From Aphrophora alni (taxonomy: Eukaryota; Arthropoda; Insecta; Hemiptera; Aphrophoridae): a DNA stretch of 64,000 bases. This document shows positions 35,011-46,699 of the stretch, piece after piece. Below the pieces are notes generated by a model. The model made no database searches. It saw nothing but the letters and a program-made list of their open reading frames with translations, and was not told the origin of the DNA. The stretch spans positions 17,224,590 to 17,288,589 of the forward strand of contig OY740768.1 in assembly GCA_963513935.1 (NCBI GenBank), read 5' to 3'. Position numbers and translations under genes: made by a program. How positions within the stretch are numbered: position 1 is the first letter of the stretch; every line of letters begins with the position of its first letter.

Positions 35011-35814
35011 TAAAAAATAAAATTAAAAAAAAACGTATAAAAGCCTACCAAGATTGAAATAAAATTAACATTTTTTTATATTTTAATGAAATATATATCA
35101 ATAGATACAGAATCTAATGGAAATCATCCCCTGAAAAATCGTTTCTGTACAGCTACTAGTTTAGAAGATAATATATCAATTTAAATGTGATGAAAAACGT
35201 TCGTTTTTAACAAATCCAGTTTTGTCACTTGCAAGCCTCTTTTTAAACGCTTATAGCTCAACAAGTATTTATTCAAATTATTTGAATATTTTTTTAAATA
35301 AAGAAGAAAGTTCAAATGTTCCTGTGCTTGTTTCAAATTGTAATTATCTCTTATGGTTTTGGAGAAATTAATTGTTTAAAATAGTCAATTTTCAACTTTT
35401 ACAAAATAGTAAGGTGTGTAAGTTTTATAAAGCCGAGAAGCGAATTTTCGAATTACGATTAGGGATGTATACTTCAAAAGATGCAGAATTTAATTTTGAA
35501 TCGAACTGTCACTTCAGAAATTGAAAATAATCATTAATTTCGGAGTTATTTTTATAAATACTGTGAGAATTTAGGATAGTACAGCAGTCTGAATATAGAC
35601 TGCAGCACTTTCATGACAAGCGATAGGCCTACGCGATAATTATTCTATAAGATAGGTATTGCTGTGCAAACCGTATTGTAGTGACTAAACAGGCGTACAC
35701 CAGTACGATAACGACATCTATAGTAAGATATGTGTGTTAAGCGACACGCTCAGCCTACCTCTACCGATTTCTTCACTTAGTACTTAGTAATGTACAAAAA
35801 TTCAACGTTTTAAG
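35011..35814. promoter_or_regulatory. Upstream region of the MADF-BESS gene
   Basis: No gene was seen. The last 230 bp before the ATG at 35815 are less AT-rich (for example GACAAGCGATAGGCCTACGCG near 35617 and AAGCGACACGCTCAGCC near 35739) than the preceding 600 bp and are a plausible promoter and 5'UTR. There is no clear TATA box. Confidence 0.35.
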
Positions 35815-35980
35815 ATGTCTAGAGGTATAAGTAACGCAGAAGATTTAAATTTCATAATTTCTTTCATTAATAGTGTAGAAAATTACCCCTGCTTATGGAA
35901 CTATGACGTGAAAGAGTACCATAAAACTGATGTGGTAGGTTTGGCCTGGAAGACCATTGCAGCCGAATTAAAAGACACAG
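35815..35980 (+). CDS. MADF-BESS gene exon 1
   Basis: Fifty-five codons plus one base, from the first ATG after an AT-rich leader. The frame continues past the donor as a false extension, but the splice joins LKDT to EQNCRERWKN and restores the MADF pattern, which fixes the donor at GTAAGA. Confidence 0.92.
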
Positions 35981-38629
35981 GTAAGAAATCCTTTTTATTT
36001 ACAACTTCTACATTTTACAACATATTTTTATTTGTAAATAGCAAAAATTGACAAATACTGTAATTGTATGCACAAAGAAAATTATTATATATAAGTTTCT
36101 TTAAAATGTTTATGCTATGTTGTATTACAAATAACTTAGGGCGCTTATAAACATTTATTTCAAAATAACAATCACTCAAATTTTGTGTTTGTATTAATTT
36201 AAAATAGCTACCATTAAGTTACATCTCTAAAACTAAGAGAAACAAAAAAATTTTAATGTTTCTCCTTCCTTATTTTTTACAGGATTTGAAAATACGCCAT
36301 TCAAATTTTGAAACGCCGTCGTTTTCCAATATGGCTGCCAACTTTATTTTTTTTAAATGGCAACATTATGTTTTTGGCATGAACATGTATTTGAAAACGC
36401 GTATATTCTTGGATATTTATTTGATAAATCCAACCATTTAGAATGTACAACCCATCAAAGATTGGACATTTATTTACTCAATTTTTAGTGGGCACTTTTA
36501 ATTTTTTTTATCTTAAATTTGAAGTAAAAATATAATTTTCTTTGGGATCTAAAACAGGCTGGCTATTTGAATGGATAGAGAAATCTACTTTATTAAATTA
36601 TTTCACGTTTAGATCCTATCTTAAAACAGTTATATTTATATGTATTCATTAGGCCTGAATGAATAAGTAGTTTATAAAACCATTATAACTATTTAAAGAT
36701 AGGACCTAGGATTAAAATAATTTAATAAAATACTTACACATTAATATAGTAAAATTTAAGATAATTAAAAGGACCCACTAAAAATCGAGCAAATAATAAA
36801 GTGCATAAGCCATAGATTCTAAATGGTTAGGTTTATTAAAACATAGCAAAAATATGAATTTTTAAATCACCAACTAAAGTTTGAATGCTATTTAAAAAAA
36901 TGAAATTGGCCTCTATATTGATTTGAATAACACATTTTTAAATCCCACATTTAAAGTTTTGTGTACCTCATAGTTTTAGATATGATAATGGTGGCTATCT
37001 TTGTAGCCACTCTTTGTATATAATAATATAGGTAAATGCCATGTACATTTTGGGTATTATATTGTGGAGTTGTTTAAATTTATTATTTATTATTCACTGC
37101 ACATCTCCATATTTCTATTGAAAAGCAATTAGTGCTCCTACTGGTTATAAAAGTAATTAATTAGCCTTTTCCTAAGCGCTCATGGACATTGTTGTAATGA
37201 TATTCACCTCAATGATTTTCGGTAACACATCATATGTCTTGAAATCTTTTGTTTCATGGTCTTCCTTTGAATTTTTATTTATTTTTTATTTCATTACAAG
37301 TGACTGGTTGCTCAATTATACAAAATTTTCATGCTAAACATTCTAAACTTTTCCTACCTCTAAAAAGTCAAAAATGTATAATTGTTTTTGCATCGGTTAA
37401 TATTCTTTTGGATAAGGCCACATTTAGTATGATAACAGAAGGAAAGCTTCATCACGGACAATGTAGGTTCATCAATTGTGTCATTCTGCAAAAGGGTACA
37501 ATTAAAGAGGTTCATTTAACCCTGTCTTAACAATTGGCCTGTTGTCAACTAATGGAATACAAGCACTATCTCTTGTTTTTCCAACATCAATAGTAAATAG
37601 TTTAACTGGATCTACAGAACCAGTTAAATAATAAATATGAAAAATACCCTTTATAATCGGAAGAAATGGATCCCATATTATTAATCATATATGTTTTCCA
37701 TCCAATGAGCCTATGCAGTTTTTTTTGGCTAATTCTATAATGCAAAATAATGCTTTGCTATATATTTCCAAGTCTGTTTGTGTTCTGCCATAAATAATGT
37801 TTGCAAGTATGACCATATAGCTTCACATATAGATCATATAATAACACCAATAGTGATGTGCCTCTGTAGTGATAAGTATTGGAAACTGCTTCCTGTAGCC
37901 TAGTGCCCAAAATAGATTTAATTATACATGAGTCTTTAATTTAGTTTTTATTTATTTATTTTTTTTCCAGAACAAAACTGTCGAGAACGATGGAAAAATA
38001 TCCGTTGTGCTTTTGTAAGATCATTAAAACCACCTAAATCTGGATCAGGCAATAAAAGAAAGAAAACTTATTATTTGGCTGAGTATTTAGCTTTCCTCAT
38101 TCCTTATACGAAAGGAAATAGTATGTATGGCAATTTAAGTGGATCCTTGACAGAAGAGTCTGACAGTATAATTGTTAATTCTGAACAAGATTACACACAG
38201 ACCATATATGAAAATTGTGAACTTGATACATCTAAAGATATAGTAACTTCAGCAGTAAATACACCTCATGATAAGTCTTCTCAACTAATTGAAAAAATGC
38301 ACCCACAAAAGAAAAAGAAGTTGCAATCACTGCACCCGAAAACGTTCAACACCGCAGCTGACATTGCCTTCATGGAATGGATTAATATGAAAAAACAAAA
38401 TCAAAGTAAACAGGAGGATTCAGATTTGCTGTTTTTTAGATCTTTGTTGCCAGACTTCAAAAAACTAGATGATAGACGTAAAAGAATTTTCAAATCAAAA
38501 ATGATGACAACACTAAATGATATGCTGGATGAGGTTGAACAAGTTGCACCGTCTACTCAATATTCTCCATCTATTGAGAGCACTTCTTCATGGGTTCTTC
38601 CAGTCAATCCCAGTGACATCTCGCACTAA
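35815..38629 (+). CDS. MADF-BESS domain protein, complete (2 exons, 274 aa)
   Basis: Exons 35815-35980 and 37971-38629 splice at GTAAGA / TTTTCCAG inside a Glu codon. The N-terminal MADF domain (residues about 10-98) reads FIISFINSVENYPCLWN, YHKTDVVGLAWKTIAAEL, then across the junction CRERWKNIRCAFVRSLK, with a basic NKRKK and the aromatic YYLAEYLAFL. A BESS motif lies at about 205-241: SDLLFFRSLLPDFKKLDDRR followed by KRIFKSKMM. MADF is a Myb/SANT-like DNA-binding fold and BESS mediates protein interaction, so this is most likely a nuclear DNA-binding regulator of the Adf-1/Stwl type. Orthology to a named gene is not clear. The reading frame is intact. The 1990-bp intron holds a foldback element (36205-37010). 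Confidence 0.92.
36205..37010. mobile_element. Large foldback element in the MADF-BESS intron
   Basis: Imperfect inverted arms of about 350 bp pair across a centre near 36650. Matching words from outside inwards: TAGCTACCATTA / TAATGGTGGCTA; ATCTCTAAAACTA / TAGTTTTAGATAT; CCATTTAGAAT / ATTCTAAATGG; ATTTTTAGTGGG / CCCACTAAAAAT; TTTATTAAATTATTT / AAATAATTTAATAAA; ATCCTATCTTAAA / TTTAAAGATAGGA. No coding potential. The outer ends are approximate. Confidence 0.8.
37971..38629 (+). CDS. MADF-BESS gene exon 2
   Basis: It starts after TTTTTTCCAG and runs 218 codons to TAA at 38627-38629. It encodes the rest of MADF, an acidic linker (TEESDSIIVNSEQDY), a lysine cluster (QKKKKLQ) and BESS. Confidence 0.93.
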
Positions 38630-38751
38630 GATGTCTATTGTAATAACTTTCAATATCACTCCAGATAATATGGTCGATAATTTATTGTGGTATTCAATAG
38701 ATCATTCCATAGCCCATTTGCCTTAACAATGTATTTTTTTTAATTTTTTCT

Positions 38752-38762
38752 TGAATAAAAAT
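38752..38762 (+). terminator. Candidate poly(A) signal of the MADF-BESS gene
   Basis: GAATAAAAATTATTAC lies about 125 bp after the stop codon, the nearest AATAAA. Confidence 0.55.
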
Positions 38763-38869
38763 TATTACATGTAGACTTTGAAGTGTACTGTATTATCCCC
38801 TTCAACACAGACTAATCATTTTTTTAAGATGATAAATTAAAAATTGGTATATTTACTAAATTCATTTTT

Positions 38870-39172
38870 GTAAGTTAAAAAAAAAAGAAAAAAAAAAGTT
38901 TTCTGTTGCACTATTTACTATTACTAGAGTGTCCTATATATTTAACATAGTGAGTGACATATTCCAAAAGTGATTTTCTACTTCGTATAGTCATAACTTT
39001 TACCCACACATTTTTGAATACTAAGTCCCAATCACTTTGTATGTTGAAATACATTCTTTTAAAAAAAAAAAAAAAGATTAAAAAAGACCCTCTGATGATG
39101 ATAACCATGTTATCGAAATGTACATCAGGGCATTTAGTGGAAATAGTTAATAAAGAACAATTAATCAGATAA
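38870..39172 (+). repeat. Possible 3' end of a retroelement, with A tracts
   Basis: A-rich tracts at 38876-38897 and 39059-39087 surround unremarkable sequence. CTCTGATGATGATAACCATG with ATCGAAATGTACATC near 39090-39125 resembles the conserved TGATGATG...CGAAAC tails of some LINE or Penelope-like elements. Weak assignment. Confidence 0.3.
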
Positions 39173-39277
39173 TTGTGTTTTATTTTAAAATTTCTAGTGA
39201 TAGTGGTTAGGGTCAAATTCGAATCATTATTGTTTTGTCATTGTTGAACATTTGTTTATTTTTGCAATGTTTTGGAA

Positions 39278-40401
39278 TGGCAAGTTCTCTTATTGAACTT
39301 TGGAAGAGCAATAAGCTGTTATTAAATTTTTGTTTTCTGAAGAAACAAAACAATCTGAAATTTATTCGAGAATGAAAAGACAATATGGGAAAAGTTATAT
39401 AAACCGTGCAAACTTTTATAAGTGGATAGGTCGGAACAAACTTGGGCCAACAAATGTGAGTGATGTGCAATGTTCAGGCCAACCGATTGAGGTTTCAAAT
39501 GCTTTGATGGAAAACCGAATCGAAACTCTTATTCAGGAAGATCAAAGAATTATAGTTGCTCAAATAGCTAAAACTTGCCATACAAGTGTAGGCACCATTC
39601 ATGACAAGTTGAAATACCGCAAAACATGCGCACATTGGGTTCCAAAACTGTTGACAGACAATCACAAAAATGTCAGGCTTCAAATCTGCCATTAACTGAA
39701 AAGACGTTATCAGGAAGAAGGAGAAGCTTTTTTGGAAAGAATTGTCACTTGTGATGAAACTTGGACACATCACTTTGAGCCGCCCGAGTCCAAGCGCCAA
39801 AGCATGGAGTAGAAACATGCGTCTTCTCCTGTAAGGAAAAAATTCAAAACCAAACCAAAAGCTGGAAAATTCATGTTTACCATTTTTTGGGACTTTAAAG
39901 GTCCAATTTTCTGTGACTACCTGGAAACTCAGCACACTGTTAATGGAGAGTACTACAGGGAAGAACTGGAAGCAACAGTGAAGCCAGCAATTCGAGTAAG
40001 AGACGGGGTTTGCAGAGTAAGGGTGTGCTTTTTTCCAAAACAATGCTCGCCCGCAGAATGCTTAAGAAACACTTGAAATGTTGAACTGGGAAGCCCTACC
40101 CCACCCTCTTTAAAGTCCTGGTTTGGCTCCATCAGATTTTCACTTCTTTGGACCTATGAAAGAATTTTTGCGAAGAAAGAGATTTGAAAACAATGAAGAT
40201 GTAAAGACAGTGGTGCAAGTCTGGCTTTGTTGCCAAAGTAAAGAATTATTCACTGAAGCCATAAAAAAGCTGGTATCGGAAAAGTGTATAAATGTAGGGG
40301 GGGGGGGGAATGTTGAAAAACAGAAAAAGTTTTACCTATATATAATAAAACACTTTAACACTACGTCTATTTGTCTCTTTACTTATTGAACGCCCCTCGT
40401 A
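39278..40401 (+). pseudogene. mariner transposase pseudogene with right TIR
   Basis: One frame reads FLFSEETKQSEIYSRMK, NFYKWIGRNKLGPTNVSD, WVPKLLTDNHKNV, VTCDETWTHHFEPPESK and FMFTIFWDFKGPIF, broken only by in-frame stops at 39312-39314, 39693-39695 and near 39810. After a frameshift near 40015 come NNARPQNA and SPGLAPSDFHFF. Compared with the mariner D,D34D plan, the first Asp is present (C-D-E-T-W), but the second (normally D-N-A-R-P) is Asn and the third (S-P-D-L) is Gly. The right end TTATTGAACGCCCCTCGTA at 40383-40401 is a mariner-type TIR; no left TIR was found, so the element is probably 5' truncated. Confidence 0.88.
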
Positions 40402-40439
40402 TATACCGAGCTTGACTTGTGAGATGGTATACTTATTAG

Positions 40440-40650
40440 AGTAAAACTTGAACACAAATAATAAGTTTATGTATTCAAATGTGTTTCAACGACAAAGTTA
40501 CCATCTTCAGAGATGCATGAGATACAATAACTAAACTATAACTATCACTGTTGACGTTATAGTTTAGTTATTGTAGCTTGTGCATCACTGAAGATGGTGA
40601 CTGTTGTTGAAACACATTTAAATAAATAAATGTACCATTGAGTTTAATTA
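40440..40650. mobile_element. Hairpin element with 66-bp arms
   Basis: AAATGTGTTTCAACGACAAA (from 40477) pairs with the arm ending TTGTTGAAACACATTTA (to 40622). ATACAATAACTAAACTATAAC and its complement flank a 13-bp loop near 40545. Weaker similarity extends about 30 bp further out on both sides. Confidence 0.85.
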
Positions 40651-41925
40651 TAATATTGAACATACTATAGTTATAATTTTGATAGCTCTTTATACACTAG
40701 CTAAATCAGTGATGCAGGGAGGCAATGAAGCCACTATCATTTTTATCTCAATGTTAAAATTAAATAATTCAAAAACGATTCATGGTTATCAGGTTTGGCT
40801 AATCATTTTAACTAATTTTTTGTTAAATTTTATTGACAATGATTGTTGTAAAATAAATATTGTTGCTTAAGATATATTTCGTGTTAACCTTTTAGATTTA
40901 CGATCAAATTGATAAGTTGTATTGATAATAATCACCAGTAAATGTTTTTAATTACCCAAGACTTTATTGAACAAGTAAAATTTATAAATGGTAATTTAAA
41001 CATTAGATAAATTTTCAAAAGTCTATAAGTAAAGGCCATACTAATAGTATTAAATTTGTAAAATGTATGCTTTCAAAATATTTAAAATAAGGACATCAAT
41101 TAAAAATTTGTATTTATTTGAAAATTTTGATAAAGGTTAAATTTATGATTATGGAGTCACTGAATTTAAAGTTAGTAAGTAAACAAAAACACAAATTTTG
41201 AAAGTTCAAATTTTACTATGGTTTTACATAATGCTCTCAAACTAGTAAAACAAAATTTTAATCTTTTCCCATTATTACGGAAATTTATCACCTAGAACTT
41301 ATATTGGCTGTTTGATTCAGAACATGATTTTTGTACCTCAAAAACAATAATATAGGTATCCAGATCCTTGAAATTCATGTTTATATAATATGTATACACA
41401 TCAAATATACATAATGAGGCATGAGTTCGAAATCACTCTGATAAACTGTTATGATTGAAAACCTGACAATTTGGGTATTTATAAACCTATGTATTTGAGA
41501 GGGCCAAAATGACGACACATTTTTTATAAGTTCACCATTTTCGTTGACAGTTTTGAATCGGCCATCTTTATAAATATTTACAAATGTTTATATGAACATT
41601 TTTATTTCTAAATTGTAGTTTTGATGATTCACCCTAAACAAGTGCACTGATTTTGGCCAAATTTATACCATTCTTGAGGATTTTTTCATTTCTTCGTTAA
41701 TTCAAAATTTTAAAACAACTGTCAAGATTAAAAATTCAGATGTTCTCAAAATGAACTCATAACAATAATGAATAATTTAATAATAAAAATAGGCAGAAAA
41801 AATAATACACATTTAAAAACTAAATATATTTTAAAATTTTTAAATGTATTTTGAAAATTATATACACAGATAATTCCTCTCATCTTTTTACAAAATATAT
41901 GCTTTACACTAATTTTCTATGTGGT
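40651..41925. other. Intergenic between mariner and the mRpL45 3' end
   Basis: AT-rich. TTGGCCAAATTTATACC and TCGGCCATCTTTATAAAT near 41560-41670 look like old repeat. A minus-strand ATTAAA at about 41776-41781 could be the mRpL45 poly(A) signal. Confidence 0.4.
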
Positions 41926-41927
41926 TT

Positions 41928-42218
41928 TTAAGCAGCAGCTAGTTGAGGTTTACTATCAGAACTAGATTCTTCTATCTGTTCAGTATGTGATGAAAGTGCT
42001 GGTAGATCCTCTGGTTTTGGTGGAGGTAGAGGCATTCTATAAGTTTTAGGTACACTTTCCTTAGGCGGCATCCAATCAGGTATGATTTTAGCATGTATAC
42101 GCCAGGAACCATATTTGTTTGCTAGGTGCCTCTCAAATACAACATATTCCAATACATCTTTTGCCAATATTTCACTTCCATACATCAATCGACCGAATCT
42201 GTCATATACTGTCAACAT
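41928..42218 (-). CDS. mRpL45: mRpL45 exon 7 (stop codon)
   Basis: Ninety-six codons to TAA at 41930-41928. It opens [15 protein letters not shown], completes the Tim44-like fold with [16 protein letters not shown], and ends in a Pro then Ser/Ala-rich tail ([12 protein letters not shown]). The first Met is internal. Confidence 0.95.
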   Translation of the reverse strand: MLTVYDRFGRLMYGSEILAKDVLEYVVFERHLANKYGSWRIHAKIIPDWMPPKESVPKTYRMPLPPPKPEDLPALSSHTEQIEESSSDSKPQLAAA

Positions 42219-45200
42219 CTAAAAAAATACCAAATAGAGGGTTCAAATTTATAAATAAAAAATTTGTCTTTTATCTTTTTATCCTGTGATTAACATGTAC
42301 GAGTATAGCCTAAAAAATTTATTTTTAGAAAAGATTTATTTTTAATTACTTGTTGGTGATGTGGCCATTTTTTTTAATAGCTGTCTTTGTTGCATAATAA
42401 ATATATGCCATTTGAACGGAAGCAAAATTGCATATTTATAAGGAATATTAAAATCTTACTGTATTTGGATTGAAGGTAAAATTCATGGAAAATAGAAATT
42501 TAACTAGAGTTACTATTTATTTGAGATATACTGTAAATACGAGACAAACATATTTGTTGATTTTAATTTATGATTTTAACGCTTATAAGTTTTTTATACT
42601 AGCTAGTACTATGTACTAATTAAATAATATTTCATGTGAAAAATATACGACCAAGATTGAGGGGAAAAAAACATTAAATATGGTCCTGGATTCAATTCCA
42701 AGTCTAGGTCGAATATTTTTCACTTGAAATATTATTTAAACATATTTGAATAAACTGAATCAATGATAAGTAATGTAAAAGGATGAACTCATGCTCAAAC
42801 ATTACAGAATTGCTGATTTATATCAAGTTCTAATTGAGATACTTGTCCAAATATTTTTCAAATAATGTAAATGTGTCTTCTCTATATTATTGTAAAACAC
42901 TGAATTTTTCATAAACACTTATTAATTATTTATTTAATTAAAAAATTGTTATTACTTCAGAAATAAAAACAGTGTAAAATGTATATTTTGTAATGAAATA
43001 AAACTGATAAATTTAAGTTTTATAAAATATTATATTTTATAAATCAAACCTGTTGTGTGTGGAATCTCACTGTAAGCTGGCTGAAAACATTTTCTTTGCT
43101 CACAATGTCTGTTGAGCGGGCATGTACAAGTCTAGGGCGTTCCACTTCTTTAATCATTTTCCAACGCATAGTCTTATCTTTTACATTGTGTATCATTTCC
43201 TAGATATATATTTGTATTAAATCAGTATAATCTTATATTAAAAATCATGATTAAATTAAAATAAAAGAAACAGTATGGATAAGTAGATATTATTTGCAGT
43301 ATTTCTAGATATTTTAATAAAAGTTAACATCATTAAAGGATTAAATTCTTTGCAGAACTCTATCCAAGATCGTGATGAGAAAGAATATGTATACAGTTTC
43401 AAAGTTATTATCACATTATCATTATTATTGTTTAAGAAAATAGATATTTGTGTTTTTAGCTTATTGAAGTGAATACTTCTTTACGCCCGGTAGGTATTTT
43501 TTTGGTGCTGTTAAATCAATGTGGTGAAAGGAAAAATCGTCACGAAAATAATAATAACAGTATACGTACAACAATGGTTATGCTGCATATTTAAATAATC
43601 TACTATTTTGAAGTGAATACTTCTTTAAACCCGGTAGGTATTTTTTTGGTGCTGTTAAATTGATGTGGTGAAAGGAAAAATCACGAAAATAATAATAACA
43701 GTATACGTACAACAACGGTTATGCTGTGTATTTAAATAATCTACTATTTTTATTAAAGTAAAAATTCAATTATTAAATATAATAATTATTTTTTGTAATT
43801 TTTGTAGTTGTTACAAAAAATAAAAATCAAGTTTCACATTTTAAAATATCTAGATAACAATAAGGCATTCATCGCAGCCTAAGATATTACTAATCAATAA
43901 TTGTTTTGTTTTCATGCAAGAAGCAGACGATATCTAGCAGCTGAGGCTTAAATAAAGTAAACATCTGAGATGTCCAATTAAAACAGCTGATTATTTTTCT
44001 ATGTAAAATTTAATTCAGCTGGAACTTACGTAGAGGACATATTGGTTTGCTGTTATGCATTTGGTGAGTTAGGTTATTTTTTTGTTTTAATTGAATATTA
44101 TTGATTAATATTGGAGTATTATATTGAAAAACAGGGTTTATATAAGTATTCACTTCTAACGTGCGTAGTCTCTACACACCCAATTCTTACTTTTTAAAAT
44201 TTTATTCATCTTTAGGTTAAATTTGACACCAAATGTATGTCTTTCTGTATATTAACAGAAATATATTAACAGAAACATATTAATTCTGTATATTTCTGAA
44301 CATAATTTATAATCATTTTTAACCCTCCAAACACTGCTCAATTTATATGAGAGCTGTCCAGAAAATAATAGAAGTTTTGGAATAAAAAATTAACAAAATG
44401 AAAAAACCCAATTTTATTATATACATTTGAAAGGTACACTCTTAAGCTATTTTTCAACATAATCACCATTCAAATTAAGGCATTTATCATACCGAGGCAC
44501 AAATATTTCAATACTGTGTCTGTAAAAATTTACTGCTTGCGATTTCAACCACTGGCTTACACCGGTTTCAGTTTGGCATCAGTATCAAAGCGTTGTTTAG
44601 CGAGCCATATGTTCATCACTGGGATGGTAGTCGCTTGGCGCCAAATCCGAGCTGTAGTGTGGATGATCAAACACTTCTCATCTAAAACCATCCAAAACCT
44701 CTCAGATACAATTGGCTGTGTGTGGACGTGCATTGTTGTGAAAAAACAAAACCTTCATCTTAGGTTTTCAATTATGCTCTTTTTGTATTGTACGCCTTAA
44801 CTTTCTCAGTCTTTCTCAATACCTCTCTGAGTTCATTGTTGTGCTGCGTTCAAGAAAGTCACTCCCTTAGAGTTCCAAAAAACAGTAGCCATGATCTTTC
44901 TTGCTGACAGCATCTGCAAACACTTCCTTGGTTTCTTGGGAGAATTTGTGTGTCCCCCATACCATTGACTGCCTTTTTGTTTCACAATTGACATGCTTCA
45001 CTCAAGTCTCATACCCAGTTACGATGCGATCGATAACTTTGTTATCATTTTTGTTGTAATCTTCGAGGAAAGTCAATGCTGCAGCCAGTCTCTGTTTTTT
45101 GTGGTCTTCCGTTATGATTTTCGGAATCCACCTAGCATAAAATTAGTGGTAACCAAGCTTTACCACCACAATTTCATGCTCCGGGAAATTTGTAGGAAAT

Positions 45201-46640
45201 GTTCAGAAAGTTCCGTAATTGTGAAACAATGATCTTCTTGAATTTTGTCGTTGATTTTTATCATCAGTTCATCAGTTACAAGGCTAGGCCTACCACTGTG
45301 GTCTTCATTGTGAACATTGGTACAGCCATTTTTAAAACCAATGCACCATTGCCTCACTCAGCTTTCACTCATTATTTCTTTTCTATACACATCACAAGTT
45401 TAGCGATAAATTTCAATTGGTTTGTGGTTTTTTTGCCAACAAAAACCTAATCACAGAACACACCTCACAAGTGGATTTTCTATTGCATCACACATTTTAA
45501 CACGTCACAGAGAGCAAAGTAAGAGGGGAACACAGTCCGTATGTTACCAAATCTTGATACACACTCAGTGTAGGAACGTTCTGACACCAAGATGGCAGCT
45601 CTAGCACCGCCCACTGCTGTGATAGGCCAAAACATCTGTTAATTTCTGGACAGCCTTCGCACATATCTATTTACAAGTACTTGCAAGGTCTGTGGGTAAA
45701 ATCATTAAAAAATGTTTCTATTGTATGTATATCCCCCTCCCACAACCATACAATAGGTTGGTGTAAACCAAACTCCACAAAAAAACCTTGTGTCTTAAGA
45801 ATTTGAACCAACAATCTTCGGCACCAATTCTTGAGTGATTTAGTCAGTTGCGTATTTTACCCAGTAGTTTCACTAACAACCCCTAACATTTATCATTTAT
45901 CGGTTCTCTACTAGCTACCGCCATTGTAAACTAGCTGTTTCCAAAGTATAGTAATATGAAAAACACACATTTTATTCCCAGAAAACCTTTAACATGGTAC
46001 AGTGATATACTTAAGTAAGAACAAAATATTTAAAATAGTATACTTTTATCTTTAGATGTTTCCTGGAACATTTCTTTTTAGATAATCATACATTTATCTC
46101 AAAAACAAAATGAAGGTTTTTTAACATATTTTATTTAAACTAAAACTATATATTATATGTTTTTGTTTAGGTTAGGATTTATTTTTAAATTATTAAAAAA
46201 ATGTTTAACACATTATTTTAGACACCCTCTTTTCATCTAAGTGTTTCTTTTATAAGATGAATATCAAATGAGATGTCAACAAAAAAAACTGTTTAAGTAT
46301 CCACCATTTAGACATTTTCAATTATATATTTCTGAATTTCCATAAGGTTCTAAATGAGCACAATATAGTCCTATAGGTCCAAATTTCAAGTCAAAACACG
46401 GATGTTGAATTTTTTTTTACAACTACCATACTTACCTTACATGTATACAGAGGAAAGTAATAAGGAAAATGTAAAATATATTTGTAAAGTGCTACAATTA
46501 AATTAATAAAATAAAAGTCGGTGGATACGTGTGAACAAATCTTGTTTACTTAATTCTAAGAAATTGATTGGTTGTTATACAGTTTCCCTTGTACAGAAAA
46601 ATGCAAAATTAATAAAGGAACTTTCAAGTATTCTCACTTT

Positions 46641-46699
<59 letters not shown>

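Noticed and set aside
36256..36441. Possible extra exon of the MADF-BESS gene after TTTTTTACAG at 36282
   Set aside because: Joining exon 1 directly to exon 2 restores the MADF pattern across the junction, and the sequence belongs to the foldback arm.
39495..40043. 182-codon minus-strand open frame
   Set aside because: It is the antisense of the mariner transposase, which is recognisable on the plus strand.
44516..45604. Plus-strand frames of 60-94 codons
   Set aside because: They are antisense to the minus-strand mariner element.
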